Positions 1 to 6,665 of a DNA stretch of 16,138 bases are shown in pieces (within the stretch, counting starts at the first letter, position 1; each line of letters begins with the position of its first letter). The stretch comes from Quisquiliibacterium sp. Its GTDB lineage: Bacteria > Pseudomonadota > Gammaproteobacteria > Burkholderiales > Burkholderiaceae_E. The DNA is taken from positions 1 through 16,138 of the forward strand of contig JAURMJ010000110.1 of NCBI GenBank assembly GCA_030830765.1, written 5' to 3'. Position numbers and translations under genes: made by a program. Below the pieces are notes generated by a model. That model ran no database searches. It was not told the origin of the DNA and worked only from the letters and a program-made list of their open reading frames with translations.

Positions 1-646
1 CCTTGACCAGCTCAGCCAGTTCGGCTCCTGCAGTCGCCATCGCGGTTACGACGGTCGATGCAGCCTGCTCCAGGGGCGTGCCATTGTCGAGCAAGAACTG
101 CAGAACACCCAACTGGTAAAAGATGTCGTTTGCACCGCCCTGGATTGAAACGACATCTCTGTTGTCGAAAGTACCGCCGACACGGGCCAGATGCGCAGCG
201 ATCTGTTCGCTGATCGGGGTAGCCAGCGAAGCGGAGCCGTCAACGGCAAAACCAATGCCTGGGCGTTGCGTGACGCGCGCGCCGCCCTGTGCCCAGTTGG
301 TGCAGCTATTGTCCTGGGCCGGGCAGATGGTCGGCGCAACGCCGAAGCCGCCCGCCATGCCAACGGTGATTTTTGATTCAAGTTCTGTCGCGACAATCTC
401 GTTCCACATCGGGCCCGGGTTGACGGTGAATTTACCGCCGCCCAGTGCCTTGACGTTGCCCACCTGGTAGGTGCCCATGTCGCTGAGCGAATCACCGAAG
501 ACCACGATTCGCTTGAGCAGCGGATCGGAGTCGCCGCAGGCTGCCAGCGTGGCGGCTAGCGCGATGCCCGCTGCGAGTTTCCATGCACGACTCCAGGTCG
601 AGCGAGACGTAGACGGCTGTTGCATGCTGTGCTCGGACTTCATCAT
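1..646 (-). CDS. SGNH/GDSL-family lipoprotein esterase, 3' end cut by the window edge
   Basis: This is an open frame of 215 codons running off the left edge, so the C-terminus (with the expected Asp/His block) is not visible. The start is ATG at 646, overlapping the ttcA stop as TAATG, with GGAG 8 nt upstream; a second ATG follows at 643. A basic N-terminus, a hydrophobic stretch (about 23-36) and a lipobox-like LAAC ending at Cys37 indicate an exported lipoprotein. After the Cys come GDSLSD (51-56, putative nucleophile Ser53), NWAQGG (117-122) and GAND (171-174), matching SGNH blocks I, II and III in order. The family hydrolyses ester bonds in lipids, acylated sugars or other esters; the substrate cannot be told from sequence. 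It is the last visible gene of the SDR-folB-ttcA run and has no obvious link to their chemistry. Confidence is high for the family and low for the biological role. Confidence 0.88.
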   Translation of the reverse strand, partial: MMKSEHSMQQPSTSRSTWSRAWKLAAGIALAATLAACGDSDPLLKRIVVFGDSLSDMGTYQVGNVKALGGGKFTVNPGPMWNEIVATELESKITVGMAGGFGVAPTICPAQDNSCTNWAQGGARVTQRPGIGFAVDGSASLATPISEQIAAHLARVGGTFDNRDVVSIQGGANDIFYQLGVLQFLLDNGTPLEQAASTVVTAMATAGAELAELVK

Positions 647-1560
647 TATTGTTTCTCCATGCGCAGGTTGGTGAAGGTGATGCCTGAAATCCCGCTGGTT
701 GGCGTCTCCAGTGCCGTGGCCAGCAGGGGGTCCGGATCAAAACCGACATCGCCGTCCGGTTCCGGACGACCGCTCGGTTCGATGGATGCGAAATCGTGCA
801 GGTTGCGATCCAGCAGATGCGAGGGGATCACGCGCGTCAGTGACGAAAAAATGTTGTCGACACGGCCCGGGAAGCGCTTTTCCCATTCGCGCATCAGCTG
901 CTTGACCTCTGCGCGCTTGAGGTTCGACTGCGAGCCGCAAAGCGTACAGGGGATGATCGGAAATTCGCGCCAGTCGGCATAGGCGCTGAGATCTGATTCC
1001 TTCACATAGGCCAATGGCCGGATCACGACATGCCGGCCATCATCGGACACGAGCTTGGGGGGCATCGACTTGAGCTTGCCACCGAAAAACATGTTCAGAA
1101 AGAAAGTCTCGAGGATGTCGTCACGGTGATGGCCGAGCGCAATCCGCGTGGCGCCCAGCTCATCTGCGACGCGGTAGAGGATGCCGCGGCGCAGTCGCGA
1201 ACAGAGCGAGCACATCGTCTGCCCCTCGGGGATTACGCGCTTGACTATCGAGTAGGTGTCCTGCTCCTCAATGCGGAACGGGATCTCCAGTTGCCGCAGA
1301 TAGTCAGGCAGTACCTGTTCGGGGAAGCCCGGCTGCTTCTGGTCGAGGTTGACCGCGATGATCTCGAAGTCGATTGGCGCACGCTCACGCAGCGTCAGCA
1401 GCAGATCGAGCAACCCGTAGCTGTCCTTGCCGCCTGACAGGCAGACCATCACACGCTCGCCCGGGCCGATCATTGAATAATCCGCGATCGCCTGGCCTGT
1501 CAGGCGAAGCAGGCGCTTGTGAAGCTTGTTGCGTTCGTAGGCGAGTTTTTCGGGGGTCAT
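646..1560 (-). CDS. ttcA: tRNA 2-thiocytidine(32) synthetase TtcA
   Basis: The 304-residue protein matches TtcA, which thiolates cytidine 32 of certain tRNAs using ATP and an iron-sulfur cluster. Seen in the sequence: the PP-loop SGGKDS (42-47) that binds ATP, a CSLC pair (Cys117, Cys120) and a later CTLC pair (Cys205, Cys208). In the family, two Cys of the first pair and one of the second hold the 4Fe-4S cluster. The stretch [16 protein letters not shown] (141-156) is also typical. The last ~45 residues are Pro/Gly/Asp-rich and probably a flexible tail. The start ATG overlaps the folB stop by 4 nt (ATGA), which suggests translational coupling; the stop overlaps the start of the downstream lipoprotein gene. 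Homologues exist in many proteobacteria, and the length is usual. Confidence 0.96.
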   Translation of the reverse strand: MTPEKLAYERNKLHKRLLRLTGQAIADYSMIGPGERVMVCLSGGKDSYGLLDLLLTLRERAPIDFEIIAVNLDQKQPGFPEQVLPDYLRQLEIPFRIEEQDTYSIVKRVIPEGQTMCSLCSRLRRGILYRVADELGATRIALGHHRDDILETFFLNMFFGGKLKSMPPKLVSDDGRHVVIRPLAYVKESDLSAYADWREFPIIPCTLCGSQSNLKRAEVKQLMREWEKRFPGRVDNIFSSLTRVIPSHLLDRNLHDFASIEPSGRPEPDGDVGFDPDPLLATALETPTSGISGITFTNLRMEKQ

Positions 1561-1946
1561 GTTCGGAACCTGAAAACTTCGATGCCGACTGTTCGGCAGT
1601 CTGGATAGACATCAGGCTTCTGCGTGCTCGCGCGCACGGCACGGACCATCGGCTGCGCCAGGCAGATGTCGACAATGCCATCGAGCAGGGTTTCCTGCAG
1701 GTTGAAGTGTCGCGATCCGGCCCAGTCAAGGATGCCTTGCCGGATCAGATCATAGTCCAGCACTTCGCCGACATGGTCGGTCTGCGAGGTTGAAACGGCA
1801 ATCGGTACAAACAAATCAACATTGATCAGCACCTGTTGTCTGGCGGCGAGTTCATGCGGATGAAACCCGATCGACGCCTGCAGTGACAGATCATGAAGAA
1901 AGATGCGTCGACAGTCAGTCAGACGTGGATCGAGAAGATCGCTCAA
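1557..1946 (-). CDS. folB: dihydroneopterin aldolase FolB
   Basis: FolB splits 7,8-dihydroneopterin into 6-hydroxymethyl-dihydropterin and glycolaldehyde in folate synthesis, and often also epimerises the substrate. The 129-residue length is normal for this small cytoplasmic enzyme. Family landmarks are present with the right spacing: Glu32 in IGFHPHE, Tyr65 in VLDYDLI, Glu85 in [10 protein letters not shown] and Lys110 in STQKPDVY. They correspond to the active-site Glu, Tyr, Glu and Lys known from the Staphylococcus aureus enzyme. The gene sits between the pteridine-reductase-type SDR and ttcA, overlapping both by 4 nt (ATGA), so one transcript and coupled translation are likely. Its neighbour also acts on pterins, which supports a working pair. 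Confidence 0.95.
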   Translation of the reverse strand: MSDLLDPRLTDCRRIFLHDLSLQASIGFHPHELAARQQVLINVDLFVPIAVSTSQTDHVGEVLDYDLIRQGILDWAGSRHFNLQETLLDGIVDICLAQPMVRAVRASTQKPDVYPDCRTVGIEVFRFRT

Positions 1947-2800
1947 GATGGTTTGTCCGAAGAAGGTTGCTGCTCGGAGATTCCGGGTTCGACCAGATGC
2001 ATCACATCGCGGTCCAGCGGCATGAGGTGCTGACCACCATCCACCGGCAGATTCACGCCGGTCACGGCCGTCGCATTGGCCAGATAGAGAACGGCCTGCA
2101 CGATGTCCTCGGGGCGCGATGAGCGACCCAGCGGAGTCATGCGATGCGCATTGGCAAAGCCGTCTGCCGATTGTTCGCCTGAAACGAGCGTGATTCCAGG
2201 CGAGACAGCCACCACCCGAAGACGCGGCGCAAACGCCGTGGCCATCATCTTCGTGGCGAAAAGCAGGGCGGCCTTGGTCAGCGTGTAGGAGAAAAAATCC
2301 GGATTCAGATTTTCGAGCTTCTGATCCAGCAGATTGATGACGACACCCTGCGCATCCGCTGCGGTTGCTGCGTGCATCTGCTGCGTGAGCAGCAGTGGGG
2401 CGGCAAGGTTTGGTGCGACATGATCTTCAAGCGCCTGGTAGCTGAAGCGCTCGGGCCGATCGAATTCGAATCGCGAGGCACTGTTGACCAGGCAATTGAT
2501 CTGGCCGAATTCATGACATGCCCGTTCAAACATCGCACGTGTCGCTGTTTCGTCGGCCAGGTCAGCCTGAACCGCGATTGCCTGGCATCCGAGTGTGCGG
2601 ATCGCCTCAACGGTTTCCAGGGCCTCCTGCTGCGAATGGCCATAGTGGACCGCAACATCCCAGCCTGCACGCGCGAAACCCAGCGCAATTTCGCGGCCGA
2701 GCCGGCGTGCGGCACCGGTCACCAGCACGGTTTTCGTCTGGAGATTGGGGTCGGCTCGCGACTCGTTTTGGAAGGCGTCGTTTGACTTCGAAGGCTGCAC
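1943..2800 (-). CDS. SDR oxidoreductase of the pteridine reductase (PTR1/FolM-like) type
   Basis: This 285-residue short-chain dehydrogenase has the NADPH motif TGAARRLG (28-35), whose Arg residues are typical of the pteridine reductase branch. It also has NSAS (106-109) and the catalytic Tyr172 and Lys176 in YTLTK. Asp159 in NLLDQK lies 13 residues before the Tyr, the same spacing as the Asp-Tyr-Lys triad of Leishmania PTR1. It therefore probably reduces dihydropterins or dihydrofolate with NADPH; monapterin reduction (FolM-like) is an alternative. It heads the operon with folB, which acts on related pterins. The start is a GTG with no clear Shine-Dalgarno. No ATG lies before the cofactor motif, so GTG 2800 is the best choice, with about 20 residues of poorly conserved leader. 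A 6-bp hairpin (2818-2833) lies just upstream. Confidence 0.88.
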   Translation of the reverse strand: MQPSKSNDAFQNESRADPNLQTKTVLVTGAARRLGREIALGFARAGWDVAVHYGHSQQEALETVEAIRTLGCQAIAVQADLADETATRAMFERACHEFGQINCLVNSASRFEFDRPERFSYQALEDHVAPNLAAPLLLTQQMHAATAADAQGVVINLLDQKLENLNPDFFSYTLTKAALLFATKMMATAFAPRLRVVAVSPGITLVSGEQSADGFANAHRMTPLGRSSRPEDIVQAVLYLANATAVTGVNLPVDGGQHLMPLDRDVMHLVEPGISEQQPSSDKPS

Positions 2801-2817
2801 TGGAGGGGTTCTCGTCG

Positions 2818-2833
2818 CGACTCGGGTGAGTCG
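2818..2833 (-). other. perfect 6-bp hairpin in the leader of the pteridine reductase gene
   Basis: CGACTC and GAGTCG flank a 4-nt loop, giving a perfect inverted repeat 18 nt upstream of the GTG start. If the -10 at 2850-2855 is used, the hairpin lies in the 5' leader of the mRNA. It could influence initiation at a start that lacks a Shine-Dalgarno, or be chance in GC-rich DNA. No function is assigned. Confidence 0.35.
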
Positions 2834-2849
2834 TGGCCTTGGGTAGGGG

Positions 2850-2855
2850 ATTTTA
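2850..2855 (-). promoter_or_regulatory. candidate -10 element of the SDR-folB-ttcA operon
   Basis: Read on the minus strand this is TAAAAT, one mismatch from TATAAT, within GGTTAAAAT. It lies about 50 nt upstream of the GTG start, in the only intergenic space before the operon. No good -35 hexamer is visible at 16-18 nt. The same 9-mer GGTTAAAAT, with similar adjoining sequence, recurs at the ahcY promoter (14312-14320), which adds some weight. Confidence 0.4.
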
Positions 2856-2881
2856 ACCGGATCGCTCGTCCGGGATGCTTC

Positions 2882-2887
2882 TACAAT
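2882..2887 (+). promoter_or_regulatory. candidate -10 element placing the transcript start at the methyltransferase ATG
   Basis: TACAAT (one mismatch from TATAAT) ends 6 nt before the ATG at 2894. A normal -10 to +1 distance would start the RNA at or beside the A of the start codon. No Shine-Dalgarno lies at a useful distance; only GGGG abuts the ATG. This suggests a leaderless mRNA unless translation starts at the next ATG (2909). No clear -35 was found. Confidence 0.35.
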
Positions 2888-2893
2888 TCGGGG

Positions 2894-4099
2894 ATGAAAA
2901 AGCCACAGATGCCCTCACCCGATGCGGATGCACAGCAGGCCAGTCGGCAGTTGCTTGAAAGGATCCGCGCCGGGATCGAGCTGCGTGGCGGTTGGACCGG
3001 TTTTGATGAGTATATGCAGTGTGCGCTCTATGAGCCAGGGCTGGGCTATTACAGCGGAGGCGCCCGAAAATTCGGACCCTCTGGCGATTTTGTGACCGCG
3101 CCTCAGATCTCGCCGTTGTTCGGCCGAACGCTGGCACGCCAGTGCCGGCAATGGTTCGAGCAGGTGCCGGCGAGGATCCTGGAATTCGGCGCTGGAACGG
3201 GAGAGCTGGCTGCACAGCTGTTGGGGGAATTGAGCCTCGAATCCCCAGATGGCGGTGCCGACGCTGCCATCACCGATCTGGAATACCTGATCGTTGAAGT
3301 GTCGGCCGAACTGCGCGAACGCCAGCAGCAAACCTTGTCGGAGTTGCCGCCGCAGGTGCTGGCACGGGTCCGCTGGCTTGACCATCTGCCGGAGTCGATC
3401 GAAGGCGTGGTGATCGGCAATGAGTTGCTCGATGCAATGCCGGTCCGCCTTTTTCGGGTTGCTGATGGGGCTTTGTTCGAGCGCGGTGTCTGCCTCCAGG
3501 GCGATCAATTGGCATTCGAGGATCGACCTGCCGACCCGATGTTCGCTGCCGAACTCGAGGCGTTGCTGACCCAGGTCTGGGGTCCGCGTGCCGACTGGCC
3601 TGCCGAGTACGTATCAGAAACTTGCGTACAGGCCCAGGCCTGGATCCGTGAGATCGGGACACGACTTGTGCGCGGTGCGGTTCTGTTGATCGACTATGGT
3701 TTTCCGCAGGCGGAGTACTATCATCAGCACCGTTCAGCCGGGACCTTGATGTGTCATTACCGTCACTTTGCGCATCCTGATCCGTTCTTCTGGCCAGGGC
3801 TGCAGGACATCACAGCACATGTGAATTTCAGTGCCGTGACTCAGGCTGCCGAAGCAACTGGCCTTGAGTGTCTCGGGTACCTTGGACAAGCTCGATTGCT
3901 GATGAATCTGGGTCTGCTCGATCTGTTGGCTCGCGTGCCAACGGACCGTGTCGCTGACTATCTGCCCGCGGTGCAGGCAGTCAAGCGCTTGCTGACGGAG
4001 GCCGAAATGGGGGAGCTTTTCAAGGCGATTGCCTTCGGGCGCGGTCTGCCTGACGATGCCATCGGATTTCTGGCCGGTGACCGGCGAGGTGCACTGTGA
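2894..4099 (+). CDS. SAM-dependent methyltransferase of the MidA/NDUFAF7 family (COG1565)
   Basis: The 401-residue protein has the family hallmarks in order: GLGYYSGG (49-56), FGPSGDFVTAP (60-70), the SAM-binding motif EFGAGTGELA (97-106), VEVSAELRERQ (134-144) and GNELLDAMPV (175-184). The mitochondrial homologue NDUFAF7 methylates an arginine of the complex I subunit NDUFS2 during assembly. The target of bacterial members is not settled, so that role here is inference only. It is a cytoplasmic protein without signal or membrane segments. It is transcribed away from the pteridine reductase operon and followed after 58 nt by the DUF2905 gene in the same direction. The start is ATG 2894, with an in-frame ATG at 2909 as alternative; neither has a strong ribosome binding site. 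Confidence 0.9.
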   Translation: MKKPQMPSPDADAQQASRQLLERIRAGIELRGGWTGFDEYMQCALYEPGLGYYSGGARKFGPSGDFVTAPQISPLFGRTLARQCRQWFEQVPARILEFGAGTGELAAQLLGELSLESPDGGADAAITDLEYLIVEVSAELRERQQQTLSELPPQVLARVRWLDHLPESIEGVVIGNELLDAMPVRLFRVADGALFERGVCLQGDQLAFEDRPADPMFAAELEALLTQVWGPRADWPAEYVSETCVQAQAWIREIGTRLVRGAVLLIDYGFPQAEYYHQHRSAGTLMCHYRHFAHPDPFFWPGLQDITAHVNFSAVTQAAEATGLECLGYLGQARLLMNLGLLDLLARVPTDRVADYLPAVQAVKRLLTEAEMGELFKAIAFGRGLPDDAIGFLAGDRRGAL

Positions 4100-4157
4100 T
4101 CGAGCGCTTTTCAATTCTGCCTGCACGGCATCTGAATCAATCCTATCGGGGCGGGCG

Positions 4158-4352
4158 ATGATCAAATGGCTGATCGTCACGGTGCTGGCGATGGTGGTTT
4201 TTTCCGGACTGCGCCCTTTCCTGTCCAGGTTCGGAATCGGTCGTTTGCCGGGCGACTTCAATTTTCAGGCGTTCGGACGCGGCTGGTCGCTGCCGATTGC
4301 TTCAACGATTCTGCTGTCCCTCTTCGCCGCCTTGATCGCCCGCCTGATCTGA
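4158..4352 (+). CDS. DUF2905 family small membrane protein
   Basis: This 64-residue protein has two hydrophobic helices (about 1-17 and 44-62) separated by a short basic loop. The loop carries the GIGRLPGDF segment (26-34) that marks the DUF2905 family. Function is unknown; an inner-membrane hairpin protein is likely. ATG 4158 was chosen because it begins directly with the first helix and fits the family length; a longer in-frame ATG at 4029 lies inside the upstream methyltransferase gene and is not plausible. A G-rich stretch (GGGGCGGG) precedes the start. The last 51 nt overlap the 3' end of cca on the other strand, so the second helix is antisense to the cca C-terminus. Confidence 0.88.
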   Translation: MIKWLIVTVLAMVVFSGLRPFLSRFGIGRLPGDFNFQAFGRGWSLPIASTILLSLFAALIARLI

Positions 4353-5561
4353 GAAAAGGACTGACTCGACAGCTTCGATCCTTGCCGTTTGAATCCGGGT
4401 TCGGATCGATTCAGTTGTGTCGGTCTGTCTCGCAAGTGCGCCGGCATCGACCGAGCGCATTGCCTCAAAGGCATGTCGTAAGCGCTGCGCCTGCGGATAA
4501 GGCACATGCTCATATCCGAGCCGGCCTCGCGAATCGGCCTCACACGCCAGCAGCAGTTCATCAAGCCGTCCTGGGCGCCGGATTGCGTCAACGCGTTCAA
4601 GCAACTGTACGAGCGCCTCGGCGTCAAGCTCAGCGGCCTGGTGGACGAGGCCATGCTCGCGCGCAACCAGTCTGGCAACGTCGCGTACTTCAGAAGGCGG
4701 TTTCAGGCGCGCGCACAGCGCGTCGACCAGAGCCACTGAGTGGGCCTCGTGGCCCGGGTGGCTGGGTAGCACATCGGCAGGCGTATCTGCCTTGCCCAGA
4801 TCATGGGTCAGTGCCGCGAAACGGGCTGCGAGCGACGCTTGCATCCGGGCTGCCGCGTCAACCACCATCATGACGTGTACGCCGGTATCGACTTCCGGAT
4901 GCACGTCGGCGCGCTGAGGCACTCCCCACAGACGGTCGATTTCAGGCGCAATGCGGGCCAGTGCACCGCATTCGCGCAGGACTTCAAACATGCGGGATGG
5001 TCGGGCCTCCATCAGCCCGCGCGACAGCTCCTGCCAGACGCGCTCGGGAACCAGATGGTCCACTTCGCCGGCTGTCACCATGTCATGCATCAATGCCATC
5101 GTTTCAGGCGCGATACTGAATTGCCCGAAGCGCGCACTGAAGCGTGCAACCCGAAGTATCCGGACCGGATCTTCTGCAAACGCGTCGCTGACATGGCGAA
5201 GTACTTGCGCGCGAAGATCCCTGACACCGCCATAGGGATCGGTCAGCGTGCCGTCGATTGCGCGGGCAATCGCATTGATGGTCAGATCGCGCCGCAGCAG
5301 ATCCTGCTCGAGCGTGACATCGGGGGCAAAGTGAACGCTGAAGCCGGTGTAGCCAGGACCGGTCTTGCGTTCGGTGCGGGCCAGTGCATATTCCTCGTGC
5401 GTCTCCGGGTGCAGAAAGACGGGAAAGTCTTTTCCGACCGGCCGGTAGCCCAGATCGATCAGCGCCTGCGGCGTGCTGCCAACGACGACCCAGTCGCGGT
5501 CCTTGACTGGCAGACCCAGCAGGTCATCGCGAACAGCGCCTCCGACACAGTAGATCTGCAT
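4302..5561 (-). CDS. cca: multifunctional CCA-adding tRNA nucleotidyltransferase with HD domain
   Basis: Cca adds or repairs the 3'-CCA end of tRNAs without a nucleic-acid template. In this 419-residue protein the class II nucleotidyltransferase core is clear: GGAVRD (7-12), the metal-binding DRD (21-23), RRDLTINA (90-97) and an arginine-rich EDPVRILRVARFSARF (130-145). A C-terminal HD phosphohydrolase domain follows, with HDLGK (253-257) and HPGHE (268-272), as in the E. coli enzyme of about 412 residues. ATG 5561 starts MQIYCVGGAVRD, the usual N-terminus; a longer frame to 5765 would run into the upstream gene and adds nothing conserved. Only 49 nt and a GC-rich hairpin separate it from the NDUFA9-like gene upstream. 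The C-terminal tail, rich in Gly, Glu and Gln, is encoded opposite the DUF2905 gene. Confidence 0.96.
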   Translation of the reverse strand: MQIYCVGGAVRDDLLGLPVKDRDWVVVGSTPQALIDLGYRPVGKDFPVFLHPETHEEYALARTERKTGPGYTGFSVHFAPDVTLEQDLLRRDLTINAIARAIDGTLTDPYGGVRDLRAQVLRHVSDAFAEDPVRILRVARFSARFGQFSIAPETMALMHDMVTAGEVDHLVPERVWQELSRGLMEARPSRMFEVLRECGALARIAPEIDRLWGVPQRADVHPEVDTGVHVMMVVDAAARMQASLAARFAALTHDLGKADTPADVLPSHPGHEAHSVALVDALCARLKPPSEVRDVARLVAREHGLVHQAAELDAEALVQLLERVDAIRRPGRLDELLLACEADSRGRLGYEHVPYPQAQRLRHAFEAMRSVDAGALARQTDTTESIRTRIQTARIEAVESVLFSDQAGDQGGEEGQQNR

Positions 5562-5591
5562 GTCTGGGACCAGTTCGTCTTGAGCCACCGC

Positions 5592-5610
5592 GCCGGCGTG
5601 GTCGGCCGGC
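5592..5610 (-). other. GC-only hairpin between the NDUFA9-like gene and cca
   Basis: Two copies of GCCGGC, which is its own reverse complement, flank a 7-nt loop and begin right after the NDUFA9-like stop codon. No T-run follows, so an intrinsic terminator is unlikely. It may be an intercistronic structure affecting cca translation or mRNA processing, or simple GC-rich sequence. Confidence 0.4.
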
Positions 5611-6573
5611 CTAGCGATTCGCGCGCGCGCGCTCGGGGTTGAAGCGCGAGTCTCGCGCCAGATACCCGGGTCCAATACTGGCGAGTGGGGTGACTGCGAT
5701 GCCCAGCTCCGGCGCGATTGGGCCGCTGGCCACGTTGTCGACGCGCATCGAATGGAAGTTGTCACGTGACATCAATGTCGGGCCGGGAAGGACTTCCAGG
5801 AATGCTGCCTGCATCTGGCCAAGCGTATAGGGCAGTTCCCAGACTGGTCTCGGGCTGCCGCTCCAGCGTCCGGCCAGCCGTACAAGGTCGCCGAGCGTGA
5901 ACACCTCGGGGCCGGCCAGCTCATAGGTCTTACCGAAGGTCTGCGGGTTGTCGAGTGCGTTGACGACAGCCTGCGCGACATCACCTACGTAGACGGGCTG
6001 GAACTTTGTTCCAGCACGCGCGATCGGCATCAAGGGTAGAAACCGCTGCATTGTTGCGAACAGATTCAGGAACTTGTCCTCCGGCCCGAAGATCACTGAG
6101 GGACGCAGGATGGTCCAGTCGATGTTCTTGCTTTCCCGGATCTCGCGTTCGCCATCGGCCTTGGAGCGCAGGTACATCGATGGTGCCGATTCAGCTGCGC
6201 TGTTGGGTACGCCGAGCGCCGACAGATGGATCAGGCGCCTGACACCGTTACGCGAGCAGGCTGCTGCCAGACGCCTGGGCAGTTCAACATGCGCCTGTGC
6301 AAATCCTTTGCCATACGGCTGGCCTTCGCCATCGTGGAGGATGCCGACCAGATTGATGACGGCATCGCACTGTGAGATCAACGCATCGAGTACCTGGTCA
6401 TCGTTCAAGTTGGCTGGTTGCACAAGCACGGTCGGCAGCGGCAGCAGGTGACGGGCGCGCTCAAGGCGGCGTACCGGGACGATGACTCTGCGGTTCTGGG
6501 CCGACAGGCGGGCAACGATGTGGCGACCGACAAATCCGGCGCCCCCGATAACGAGAATGCGATTGGCTTTCAT
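5611..6573 (-). CDS. NDUFA9-like NAD(P)-binding protein (atypical extended SDR)
   Basis: The 320-residue protein starts with a Rossmann motif, GGAGFVGRHI (10-19), followed by VINLVGIL (72-79), HLSALGV (116-122) and Tyr134/Lys138 of a YxxxK pair. The segments WTILRPSVIFGPEDKFLN and PVYVGDVAQAVVNAL are characteristic of bacterial relatives of mitochondrial NDUFA9, a structural NADPH-binding accessory subunit of complex I. In bacteria these proteins are usually encoded away from the nuo operon and their role is not firmly known; a complex I or quinone-related function is only a hypothesis. Start ATG 6573 is clear from the motif position but lacks a good Shine-Dalgarno, and a 16-nt perfect palindrome ends 7 nt upstream. 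It lies between slt and cca on the same strand, in what looks like a conserved Burkholderiales order. Confidence 0.87.
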   Translation of the reverse strand: MKANRILVIGGAGFVGRHIVARLSAQNRRVIVPVRRLERARHLLPLPTVLVQPANLNDDQVLDALISQCDAVINLVGILHDGEGQPYGKGFAQAHVELPRRLAAACSRNGVRRLIHLSALGVPNSAAESAPSMYLRSKADGEREIRESKNIDWTILRPSVIFGPEDKFLNLFATMQRFLPLMPIARAGTKFQPVYVGDVAQAVVNALDNPQTFGKTYELAGPEVFTLGDLVRLAGRWSGSPRPVWELPYTLGQMQAAFLEVLPGPTLMSRDNFHSMRVDNVASGPIAPELGIAVTPLASIGPGYLARDSRFNPERARANR

Positions 6574-6580
6574 TGGACCG

Positions 6581-6596
6581 GTGGGCTGCAGCCCAC
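6581..6596. promoter_or_regulatory. 16-nt perfect palindrome before the NDUFA9-like gene
   Basis: GTGGGCTGCAGCCCAC is a perfect palindrome in the 92-nt gap between slt and the NDUFA9-like gene, 7 nt before the start codon. As RNA it would fold into a 6-bp stem with a TGCA loop where a ribosome binding site is expected. As DNA it could be an operator. No function can be assigned from sequence. Confidence 0.4.
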
Positions 6597-6618
6597 GTCA
6601 AAAGATTCCGAGACCGAC

Positions 6619-6647
6619 ATTTTAGTGGAGGAATGCGGCAATCCGAA
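6619..6647 (-). promoter_or_regulatory. candidate promoter of the NDUFA9-like gene and cca
   Basis: On the minus strand, TTCGGA (6642-6647) and TAAAAT (6619-6624) are 17 nt apart. The -10 matches consensus at 5 of 6 positions, the -35 at 3 of 6. It sits in the 92-nt gap after slt and would give a leader of about 40 nt containing the 16-nt palindrome. The gene could also be read from slt transcripts. Confidence 0.35.
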
Positions 6648-6665
6648 TCCAGGTCTTGCCCTGAT

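Noticed and set aside
123..470. 115-codon plus-strand frame and the 149-codon minus frame at 46-495
   Set aside because: Both lie over the SGNH/GDSL lipoprotein frame, which carries a lipobox and three SGNH blocks in order and stays open to the left edge.
2915..3508. 197-codon minus-strand frame opposite the methyltransferase
   Set aside because: Antisense shadow of a gene with clear SAM-binding motifs; no recognisable domain.
5619..5632. Alternating CG run near the end of the NDUFA9-like gene as a repeat element
   Set aside because: It is short, lies in coding sequence (Arg/Ala codons) and is expected in GC-rich DNA.
4803..5642. 279-codon plus-strand frame
   Set aside because: It is the mirror of cca, which has full catalytic motifs; the plus-strand product shows no domain features.
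5562..5765. 68-codon N-terminal extension of Cca
   Set aside because: It overlaps the NDUFA9-like gene, is low-complexity in composition, and Cca proteins start at the MQIYCVGGAVRD segment.
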